The notes beneath the pieces were generated by a model. The model saw nothing but the letters and a program-made list of their open reading frames with translations. It ran no database searches and had not been told where the DNA came from. This document shows positions 7,278 to 12,636 of a stretch of 13,150 nucleotides of DNA, in pieces; the first letter of the stretch is position 1; the number at the start of each line of letters is the position of its first letter. This DNA comes from Deltaproteobacteria bacterium. Its GTDB lineage: Bacteria > Myxococcota > UBA727 > JABDBI01. The position numbers were made by a program, and so were the translations under genes. The stretch spans positions 1 through 13,150 of the forward strand of contig JAESQZ010000158.1 of assembly GCA_016764955.1 (NCBI GenBank), in the 5' to 3' direction.

Positions 7278-8045
7278 TTATTTTAGTGAATTTGAGCGCA
7301 TAAATTCGTCAAATTTCGCGTCAGGACTGGCTTTAATCTGCTTTCTGCCACCTTCAGGGAGTGGGAAATCTAGCGAATATGCGTGTAGAGCAATAGCATG
7401 TGGGTGATAAGGCGTTTGGGAGCCGTATAGCTTATCGCCTACAATCGGGTGGCCTAGGTGAGCTAGGTGGACACGAATTTGGTGCATGCGGCCGGTGATG
7501 GGGCGGGCTTCGATTAAGGTATATTTGTCATGCCAGCGGGGGCTGGCATCCAGCTTATCTGGTGGCATCTTCTGGATACCAGCCTTCGCTGGTATGACAA
7601 TGCTATCATGTTGCAAAACCTTAAAGTGGGTGAGGGCTCGATCACCATCTTCTGCAATAATTTGATGTGCCAGGCTTTTTTTATTTTTTGGTGTGTCGAT
7701 TCGTTTGAGTCTTGCGTCAACGCTGATTTTTTTGAAATCAGGTTTGCCTTCGACAATGGCCCAGTAGACTTTATTAACTAAGCGCTTTCGAAAGGCATTA
7801 CTTAAAGCTTGCTGCCCATATAAATCTTTGGCTAGTAAGCAACACCCGGTTGTTACGCGATCTAATCTGTGAACTGGTCTAATATTCTTTCCAAATTGCT
7901 CTTGAACTAAATCTAACAAAGTTGGTTTTGGGGCTCCACGCCCAGTAACGACCACCATATTGGCTGGTTTAAAGACAACCAAATGGTGTTGGCCTTTATC
8001 TAAAATTTGAAGTTGGGTCTTGACGTTTTGAGGCATAGAACTCAT
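7278..8045 (-). CDS. RluA-family RNA pseudouridine synthase with in-frame repeat insertion
   Basis: This protein of about 255 residues isomerises uridine to pseudouridine in rRNA or tRNA. Motif II is visible as RPVHRLDRVTTG, whose Asp (residue 62 from the chosen ATG) is the catalytic residue. The C-terminal block RPITGRMHQIRVHLAHLGHPIVGDKLYG is typical, and there is no N-terminal S4 domain. Between ALTHFKVL and YTLIEARPITG, where relatives have a short turn, about 25 residues (about 149-174) come from a 74-bp palindromic repeat that keeps the frame open. The chosen ATG is at 8045; ATG 8036 is also possible. The frame stays open to 8120, but that part is antisense to the lipid kinase gene. The divergent neighbour starts about 10 bases away, leaving no room for an ordinary promoter region. 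Confidence 0.88.
   Translation of the reverse strand: MSSMPQNVKTQLQILDKGQHHLVVFKPANMVVVTGRGAPKPTLLDLVQEQFGKNIRPVHRLDRVTTGCCLLAKDLYGQQALSNAFRKRLVNKVYWAIVEGKPDFKKISVDARLKRIDTPKNKKSLAHQIIAEDGDRALTHFKVLQHDSIVIPAKAGIQKMPPDKLDASPRWHDKYTLIEARPITGRMHQIRVHLAHLGHPIVGDKLYGSQTPYHPHAIALHAYSLDFPLPEGGRKQIKASPDAKFDEFMRSNSLK
7526..7599 (-). repeat. 74-bp double-hairpin repeat, type I, inside the RluA gene
   Basis: Terminal TGTCA and TGACA bound two hairpins. On the coding strand the left stem is ATACCAGC/GCTGGTAT with loop GAAG. The right stem is ATGCCAGC/GCTGGCAT with loop CCCC. The centre carries CCACCAGATA. The coding-strand reading gives VIPAKAGIQ, then PPDKLDASPRWHD. This is the same length, orientation and frame as the three type I copies in the AddB-like gene. 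Confidence 0.9.
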
Positions 8046-8054
8046 TTTGAGCGT

Positions 8055-8963
8055 GTGACAGACCTTTTTGAAAATCCGGTGCTCATTGTCAATCCCCGTT
8101 CTAACCAAGGCCGGATACACGTTGATGATGCTAAGTTAGTTCCAGCGCTGAAGGCAACCTGGCCACATTTAAAAGTATTTAAAACTCAAGCTGTTGGGCA
8201 TGCTACTGAGTTGACCCTGCAGCAGGTAGATCAAAATGCTTCGGTAATTATTGTCTTGGGAGGAGATGGCACGCTTAATGAGGTAGTTAATGGCTTAGGT
8301 GAGCAGTCAGTAGTGCCACTAGCTGTTTTGCCGAGAGGCTCTGGAAATGACACGGCTCGAAGCTTGGGGTGGCCAGCTGACGCCAACGCATTAATTCGCC
8401 GTCTTTTGAGTGCACAGGTTAAGCACCTGGATTTGGGTTTAGTAACTTCTAAAACGCGAAAGCGCTACTTTTTAAATGTGGCAAGTTGTGGAATCTCGGC
8501 TGTAATTGCGCAGGGCATTAGAGAACAAGAGCATAAGATATCTCCAACTTGGGGCTACTATTTTGAGACTTTAAAGGCTATTGTTCGCTATAAGCCGAAA
8601 CAGATAAAAGTCAAAATTGATGGAAAACCCCTAAGTTATCCGAATTGCTCTTTGCTTGCGTTTGCAAATGGCCAGTATTTTGGTGGCGGGATGCATATTG
8701 CACCCCGGGCTCAGATGGATGATGGTCGCTTTGATGAAATAGTTGTTTCAAAGATGGGGTTGCTTTTCTTTTTGAGACATGGGCTTAAAGTTTATCGCGG
8801 TAAGCACTTAGGTCTTCCGCAAGTTTATCGGATGCGTGGGCGGACTGCTTTTGTGGAAAGTACTTCGCAGACCCCGGTCTTGATTGAGGCGGATGGGGAA
8901 GATGCGGGAGAGCTTCCTGCGCGGTTTGAAATTTTGCCAAGGTGCTTCCCAGTTTTAATTTAG
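8055..8963 (+). CDS. Diacylglycerol kinase/YegS-type lipid kinase
   Basis: This protein of about 302 residues transfers phosphate from a nucleotide to a lipid such as diacylglycerol at the inner membrane face (family knowledge). The catalytic-domain landmarks are all present: VLIVNPRSNQGR near the N terminus, the nucleotide-binding signature IIVLGGDGTLNEVVNGL, LPRGSGNDTARSLGW, and the C-terminal block FANGQYFGGGMHIAPRAQMDDG. The exact lipid cannot be told. The frame is open from a TTG at 8007, but GTG at 8055 (VTDLFENPVLIVNP) fits the usual short lead before IVNP; it has no clear ribosome binding site. It is divergent from the RluA gene with about 10 bases between starts. It heads the plus-strand run, 21 bases before pal. 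Confidence 0.9.
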   Translation: MTDLFENPVLIVNPRSNQGRIHVDDAKLVPALKATWPHLKVFKTQAVGHATELTLQQVDQNASVIIVLGGDGTLNEVVNGLGEQSVVPLAVLPRGSGNDTARSLGWPADANALIRRLLSAQVKHLDLGLVTSKTRKRYFLNVASCGISAVIAQGIREQEHKISPTWGYYFETLKAIVRYKPKQIKVKIDGKPLSYPNCSLLAFANGQYFGGGMHIAPRAQMDDGRFDEIVVSKMGLLFFLRHGLKVYRGKHLGLPQVYRMRGRTAFVESTSQTPVLIEADGEDAGELPARFEILPRCFPVLI

Positions 8964-8970
8964 TTGGTTT

Positions 8971-8976
8971 AGGAGG
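8971..8976 (+). promoter_or_regulatory. Strong ribosome binding site of the pal-like gene
   Basis: AGGAGG (continuing AGAA) lies 8 bases before the ATG at 8985. It is the best Shine-Dalgarno match in the plus-strand run, fitting a highly expressed outer-membrane lipoprotein. Confidence 0.7.
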
Positions 8977-8984
8977 AGAAAGAT

Positions 8985-9554
8985 ATGTTTATGTTATTGA
9001 GAGGGTTATCGTTGCTTGTGTTGTTGGTGCTAACAGGTTGCCCAGCTAAGACTTCAGGAGCCTGTAAGAAAGACAAAGATTGTCTATCGGGAGTCTGTTT
9101 ATTTGGGAAGTGTCAGGCTTGCTCTGAGGACAGCGATTGCCAAGAAGGTCAAAGTTGTGTCAGCAATCAATGTGTAGACTCAGATATGGCATCCGGTGCC
9201 TATGGGCGTTCTGCAGCATGCGAACAGACAGGTACAGTTTATTTTGACTTTAATGTTTATGATTTAAAAGCAAAAGGGGTTGATAAATTGGTTGATATTG
9301 CTGCTTGCATGCGTGATAATCCAAAGCTGGAATTTGTACTGGCAGGAAACACTGATAAACGGGGAACTGTTGAGTACAATCTGGTTTTAGGGGAGAAACG
9401 TGCGAAAGCAGTGAGTTATTACCTAAAGAACTCTGGAATAAATGGTTCAAGACTAAAGACAGTTACACATGGAAAAGAAAAACTTGTTAATACCGGTGAT
9501 ACAGAAGAAGACCATGCTCAAAATCGGCGTACAGAAATTACGTTCGTACGCTAA
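8985..9554 (+). CDS. pal: Pal-like OmpA-domain lipoprotein with Cys-rich linker
   Basis: This 189-residue lipoprotein has a lipobox LTGC with the acylated Cys at 19, placing it in the outer membrane. Residues 27-63 form a Cys-rich linker with two similar units (Cys 27, 33, 38, 43 and 46, 52, 58, 63), unusual for Pal and reminiscent of the small Cys modules of deltaproteobacterial surface proteins. Residues 84-189 are an OmpA domain that binds peptidoglycan: VYFDFN, GNTDKRGTVEYNLVLGEKRAKAV and NRRTEITF contain the Asp (TDKRG) and Arg (NRR) expected to hold diaminopimelate. Cys79 and Cys108 could pair. In the Tol-Pal system Pal anchors the outer membrane to the wall. The 3' end overlaps cpoB. 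No tolB is present upstream in the window. Confidence 0.9.
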   Translation: MFMLLRGLSLLVLLVLTGCPAKTSGACKKDKDCLSGVCLFGKCQACSEDSDCQEGQSCVSNQCVDSDMASGAYGRSAACEQTGTVYFDFNVYDLKAKGVDKLVDIAACMRDNPKLEFVLAGNTDKRGTVEYNLVLGEKRAKAVSYYLKNSGINGSRLKTVTHGKEKLVNTGDTEEDHAQNRRTEITFVR

Positions 9555-10242
9555 AGGAGCGCTTATCCTAAGCTTCCTGCCCGCCTGCTTTATGCCGCGG
9601 GCGGAAGGCGATCAGATGCAGGCTCATTTGTCAAAGGTTCGGCGTGAGCTTGCTGAAACCCAACGTGACACGGGCGATGCTCAAAGGCTTCTAGAACTTC
9701 GAATTCAAAAGCTCGAAGAATTGGCCTATCGTCATACAGCAGATGAGAGCTTGAAACAAGAACAGCTGGATACCCAAGTTGAGCAGCTCCAAACAGAGCT
9801 GGAAGAGCTTGAAAAGCGCAAAGCTGCTTTAGATGCAGATAAGGCTTTGAAACCACCGTCAGCCTTAAGTCGAACTGCTCAAGTCGCTCAAATCGAAAGG
9901 CTTTTCAAAGCAAAATCCTATCAAGAGGTTGCTGAGAAGTGTGAGGCTTTCTTGGAAGAGTATCCAAATGATAAGCAATTTAATGCGCAAATGCTTTACT
10001 GGCGTGGAGATGCTTATTGTAATCTTAAAGAGTATAAAAAGGCAGTTTTATCTTTTCAAGAGTTGCTGACTAAATATCCTAAATTTAGCAAAATTCCAGA
10101 GACGCTCTATAAAGTCGGGCAGTCGCTGGATGAGTTAGGTTTTTCCAAAGATGCTATGATATTTTATGAAGAAACTGTCAGTAAGCACTCAAATAGTCCG
10201 TTTGCTGCCAAAGCTAAGGAAAATTTGAAAAAAGTTAAATGA
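9514..10242 (+). CDS. cpoB: CpoB/YbgF-like Tol-Pal accessory lipoprotein
   Basis: This protein has about 242 residues. The N terminus has a basic stretch, a hydrophobic core and LPAC, a plausible lipobox with Cys at 25, although the classic CpoB is periplasmic. Residues about 35-110 are a Glu/Lys/Gln-rich coiled coil (RRELAETQRDTGDAQRLLEL, LQTELEELEKRKAAL). The C-terminal half has TPR-like repeats: SYQEVAEKCEAFLEEYPNDK, YWRGDAYCNLKEYKKAVLSF and YKVGQSLDELGFSKDAMIFY. In E. coli CpoB links outer-membrane constriction with peptidoglycan synthesis. The ATG at 9514 is chosen because it gives the signal sequence; it overlaps pal by 41 bases. An upstream ATG at 9469 would add 15 residues with no signal character. 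Its stop overlaps the next ATG (ATGA). Confidence 0.88.
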   Translation: MLKIGVQKLRSYAKGALILSFLPACFMPRAEGDQMQAHLSKVRRELAETQRDTGDAQRLLELRIQKLEELAYRHTADESLKQEQLDTQVEQLQTELEELEKRKAALDADKALKPPSALSRTAQVAQIERLFKAKSYQEVAEKCEAFLEEYPNDKQFNAQMLYWRGDAYCNLKEYKKAVLSFQELLTKYPKFSKIPETLYKVGQSLDELGFSKDAMIFYEETVSKHSNSPFAAKAKENLKKVK

Positions 10243-12317
10243 ATCTCGAGCAAAGAAAGCTTTTCCGAGTTCTTATTCATGGCATGAGCTCGCCAGAAGA
10301 AATTTTGGCGATGTCCGAACTTTCTTCACGTCTAAGAAAAATCTTAGAGCCTCTGGTTGGGCAATATGACGAGATCCTGGAATTTCGTAAGGCGTATGAT
10401 GTCATGTCAGCGAAGGCTGGCATCCAGTATAAGCCGCCAGATAGTGTGGATGCCAGCCTTCGCTGGCATGACAACATGGGACGTTGGCATGAAGACATAG
10501 GCCGGCTCGTCATATCAAACCGAGTCGACCTAACCGAGCTCGAACTCACCTATCTATTTAGACTAGCCGAGTTAGGCATCCCAATACGTTTTGAATTTCC
10601 AATTGATAATTCAGGCAATGGTTTCAGCTTACCTACCCATCACTTAGCAACTCGAATTGAGAAGCGTCATGATCTCAAAAATATTGAAATTAGTTTTAAG
10701 CCGTTTATGGCGCCTCCTAATTATGCGCGCTATGAGGCTCCAGATCTGGTTCAAGAGGCGCGCTTAGTTGCACAGGTTGTACGAGGCTATAGTCCAGATA
10801 AAAAAATTGCTGTTGCCATGCGGACACTCGATAAAAGAGCGCTGATTTTTGAGGATGCCTTAAAGGCGCATGGGCTTTTTCTGAAACTTCAAGAATTGCC
10901 AGATCTAATGGGGCGGCAGTTTGATCTTGTGATTATCATCGATGCAGCTCATGGGCGTTTGACTCGATCTCAAGAACTCAACTGGCCTTTAAGAGATTCA
11001 GACTGCTTTGAAATAAATCACTTGATGGGGCGTGAGGTTCTAAGGCGTTTTGAAGAAGATCCATTAGAGCCAAGTTTATTCTCGCCTAGGCAAGCATTAG
11101 AGCCCATGTGGTTTTTGGGGGCTTCCAGCGCAGCTCGTGAAAATTTGGTTGTCACAAGCTCACTTTTGGATGACCGTTACCAAGCTCAAGTCACCAGTGA
11201 ACTGGTTAATTTAGACTGGCTTGGTGAAGTCAAAAGCGTAGAGATTTTTGATAGGCCCTTGGCGTCATTAGAAGCAGCCTTGCAACGAATTGTCATACCA
11301 GCGAAGGCTGGTATCCAGAATAGGTCGCCAGATAGTGTGGATGCCAGCCTTCGTTGGCATGACAATATGGGGTGTCAGCATGACAAAATACAGTTAGACC
11401 GCGATATTTTTCGCAATCGCTTCGCATCAAAACTTGGCCTTTTAGAATCAAGGCCACTGAGTGCAACCCGCTTGGAAGCGTTTGCAAAATGCCCTTTCAG
11501 AGCTTTTATTGAAAAACTTTTGGAAGTTGATTTAAGGCCAGCTGCTGGAACTGATGTGGAGCCTAGGGTTCTGGGTCAGCTCGCACATGCGGTGTTGGAA
11601 AAATATTACTCAGATGCTGTCATGCCAGCGGAGGCTGGCATCCAGAATAGGCCACCAGATAGTATGGATACCAGCCTTCGCTGGTATGACAGATTGTCCC
11701 GCATTTTTTCTGTCGAAGCAGAACGCCTATTGGCTGAAAATCCGGATGTCCATAGGGGCCTTTGGAAAGCCATGATGGCTTGGCTTGAAGGGGCCCTTGT
11801 TCGATTGGTTTCTAATTTAGATAAGAATCCGCCAGTTCGAGATGCCAAACCTGTTGCATATGAGCAAAAGCTTGGGCCACTGCCAGTTCAAGTGGGGGAA
11901 GATAAAGTTTACCTAGGTGGCATCGCGGATCGGATCGATCAGTCTCCAGAAGCAAATATTGTAATTGATTATAAATTCTCTTCTTTGAGTAGCCTCAAAA
12001 TGCGCCTAGCTAAAAAAGAGATTTTAAAAACGCATTTCCAGATACCAATTTATCTCAAGCTCTTGTCATGCTGGCGAAGGCCAGCATCTCTAGACCCTGG
12101 CCTTCGCCAGGGTGACATGGAGATGGGTGAGGGGTACTTAGGTTATGCCGTATCTATCAAAGACAGTGCTCCTGGGTCTATGATTAACATGGCAGATCGC
12201 TTTGAAGAGCTTGACCAGGCGATCGTTTATTTGTTAGAACCAATATTACAAGGTGTTTTAAAGCAAGACAGTGAGGCTTGCAAAGATTGTCAGTATAAGC
12301 GCCTCTGTCGACGCTAG
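10239..12317 (+). CDS. AddB/RecB-like PD-(D/E)XK nuclease, helicase part reduced, four repeat insertions
   Basis: In this 692-residue protein the C-terminal nuclease domain is clear. SATRLEAFAKCPF carries Cys418, GQLAHAVLEKYY has His450, and GGIADRID with VIDYKF gives Asp564, Asp577 and Lys579. HFQIPIYL is the QxxxY motif, and CKDCQYKRLC supplies Cys681, 684 and 690, completing an AddB-like 4Fe-4S site with Cys418. Such enzymes resect DNA ends in recombination repair. The first 400 residues resemble the C-terminal part of the inactive AddB helicase. No Walker A GKT is present and the protein is far shorter than full AddB, so the motor's N terminus is missing. Four palindromic repeats are read in frame, at about residues 54-78, 351-375, 460-484 and 608-626. 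No addA-like partner is seen. The start is coupled to cpoB. Confidence 0.85.
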   Translation: MNLEQRKLFRVLIHGMSSPEEILAMSELSSRLRKILEPLVGQYDEILEFRKAYDVMSAKAGIQYKPPDSVDASLRWHDNMGRWHEDIGRLVISNRVDLTELELTYLFRLAELGIPIRFEFPIDNSGNGFSLPTHHLATRIEKRHDLKNIEISFKPFMAPPNYARYEAPDLVQEARLVAQVVRGYSPDKKIAVAMRTLDKRALIFEDALKAHGLFLKLQELPDLMGRQFDLVIIIDAAHGRLTRSQELNWPLRDSDCFEINHLMGREVLRRFEEDPLEPSLFSPRQALEPMWFLGASSAARENLVVTSSLLDDRYQAQVTSELVNLDWLGEVKSVEIFDRPLASLEAALQRIVIPAKAGIQNRSPDSVDASLRWHDNMGCQHDKIQLDRDIFRNRFASKLGLLESRPLSATRLEAFAKCPFRAFIEKLLEVDLRPAAGTDVEPRVLGQLAHAVLEKYYSDAVMPAEAGIQNRPPDSMDTSLRWYDRLSRIFSVEAERLLAENPDVHRGLWKAMMAWLEGALVRLVSNLDKNPPVRDAKPVAYEQKLGPLPVQVGEDKVYLGGIADRIDQSPEANIVIDYKFSSLSSLKMRLAKKEILKTHFQIPIYLKLLSCWRRPASLDPGLRQGDMEMGEGYLGYAVSIKDSAPGSMINMADRFEELDQAIVYLLEPILQGVLKQDSEACKDCQYKRLCRR
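10400..10473 (+). repeat. 74-bp double-hairpin repeat, type I, copy 1 in the nuclease gene
   Basis: The element runs from TGTCA to TGACA. The left stem is ATGTCAGC/GCTGGCAT (one G-T pair) with loop GAAG, and the right stem is ATGCCAGC/GCTGGCAT with loop CTTC. The centre carries CCGCCAGATA. The frame reads MSAKAGIQ, then PPDSVDASLRWHD. The next 30 bases (ACATGGG...GGCATGAAGACATA) resemble those after copy 2. Confidence 0.9.
11291..11364 (+). repeat. 74-bp double-hairpin repeat, type I, copy 2 in the nuclease gene
   Basis: The left stem is ATACCAGC/GCTGGTAT with loop GAAG. The right stem is ATGCCAGC/GTTGGCAT with loop CTTC and one G-T pair. The centre carries TCGCCAGATA. The frame reads VIPAKAGIQ, then SPDSVDASLRWHD. 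A collapsed mini-palindrome TGTCAGCATGACA follows at 11373-11385. Confidence 0.9.
11373..11385 (+). repeat. Collapsed element remnant TGTCAGCATGACA
   Basis: This 13-base stretch consists of just the terminal TGTCA and TGACA of the repeat family separated by GCA. It sits 8 bases after copy 2. The equivalent place after copy 1 has GTTGGCATGAAGACATA. It could be a deleted further element, with only its ends left. Confidence 0.5.
11618..11691 (+). repeat. 74-bp double-hairpin repeat, type I, copy 3 in the nuclease gene
   Basis: The left stem is ATGCCAGC/GCTGGCAT with loop GGAG, and the right stem is ATACCAGC/GCTGGTAT with loop CTTC. The stem types are exchanged relative to copy 2, yet both remain fully paired. 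The centre carries CCACCAGATA in the same orientation. The frame reads VMPAEAGIQ, then PPDSMDTSLRWYD. It is inserted right after the GQLAHAVLEKYY helix of the nuclease domain. Confidence 0.9.
12064..12117 (+). repeat. 54-bp double-hairpin repeat, type II, in the nuclease gene
   Basis: Terminal TGTCA and TGACA bound the stems ATGCTGGC/GCCAGCAT (loop GAAG) and ACCCTGGC/GCCAGGGT (loop CTTC), both perfect. The element is 18 codons long and reads SCWRRPASLDPGLRQGD, a frame shifted by one base relative to type I. It follows the QxxxY helix of the nuclease domain directly, where a loop is expected. Its reverse complement matches the copy at 12940-12999 apart from 6 extra bases and a few changes. Confidence 0.88.
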
Positions 12318-12322
12318 GGAGG
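12316..12322 (+). promoter_or_regulatory. Ribosome binding site of the PqqD-like gene
   Basis: AGGGAGG overlaps the TAG stop of the nuclease gene and lies 5 bases before the ATG at 12328. It fixes this start over the longer frame that opens at 12271 inside the nuclease gene. Confidence 0.75.
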
Positions 12323-12327
12323 CTTGT

Positions 12328-12636
12328 ATGATTAAATTCGAAGACACGGTTTTTTATAAACCTGAAGTAATTAGTGCCAATTTAGATGAAGACTTAGCAC
12401 TCATGAATATACAAACAGGAAAGTATTATGGCTTAAATAAAGTCGCTAGACGCATATTTGAGAAAATCGAAAAGCCGATTCTAGTGCAGAGACTTTGTGA
12501 TGAGTTAGTACAAGAGTTTGAGGTTTCATTAGAAAGATGCCAGGCAGAGGTTCTCACTTTCTTAAATCACTTAAACGAGCAGGGCTTGCTTGTGAAGCAT
12601 ACGGGTTTCTCGTCATCGCTCGAGGCACGCTTATAA
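12328..12636 (+). CDS. PqqD-family RiPP recognition element protein (lasso B1 type)
   Basis: This 102-residue protein is almost entirely a PqqD-like domain, the RiPP recognition element that binds a precursor's leader peptide and presents it to the maturation enzymes. The family pattern is visible: a leading strand (FEDTVFYKPEVI), then LMNIQTGKYYGLNKVARRIFEKI, then a helical half (LVQRLCDELVQEFEVSLERCQAEVLTFLNHLNEQGLLV). It starts 10 bases after the nuclease stop. It is followed by a transglutaminase-like protein and an asparagine-synthetase-like protein, the B1-B2-C set of lasso peptide systems. Its 3' end overlaps the B2 frame by up to 100 bases. Stand-alone PqqD proteins also serve other RiPP classes, but the neighbours favour lasso type. 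Confidence 0.85.
   Translation: MIKFEDTVFYKPEVISANLDEDLALMNIQTGKYYGLNKVARRIFEKIEKPILVQRLCDELVQEFEVSLERCQAEVLTFLNHLNEQGLLVKHTGFSSSLEARL

Noticed and set aside
8046..8120. N-terminal extension of the RluA-type protein
   Set aside because: This part is antisense to the conserved start of the lipid kinase and shows no family similarity.
9590..9856. Minus-strand open frame across cpoB
   Set aside because: It is antisense to a conserved lipoprotein gene, and its protein has no recognisable features.
12271..12327. Longer PqqD-like protein, or a hidden lasso precursor, at the end of the nuclease gene
   Set aside because: This frame overlaps the conserved Cys motif of the nuclease and shows neither leader nor core features. 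AGGGAGG marks the start at 12328.
12537..12636. Programmed -1 frameshift joining the PqqD-like and B2 proteins
   Set aside because: CTTAAAC and CTTAAAT occur, but the first three bases of a canonical slippery heptamer are not identical, and no strong pseudoknot or stem follows. An ordinary overlap or split fusion is simpler.
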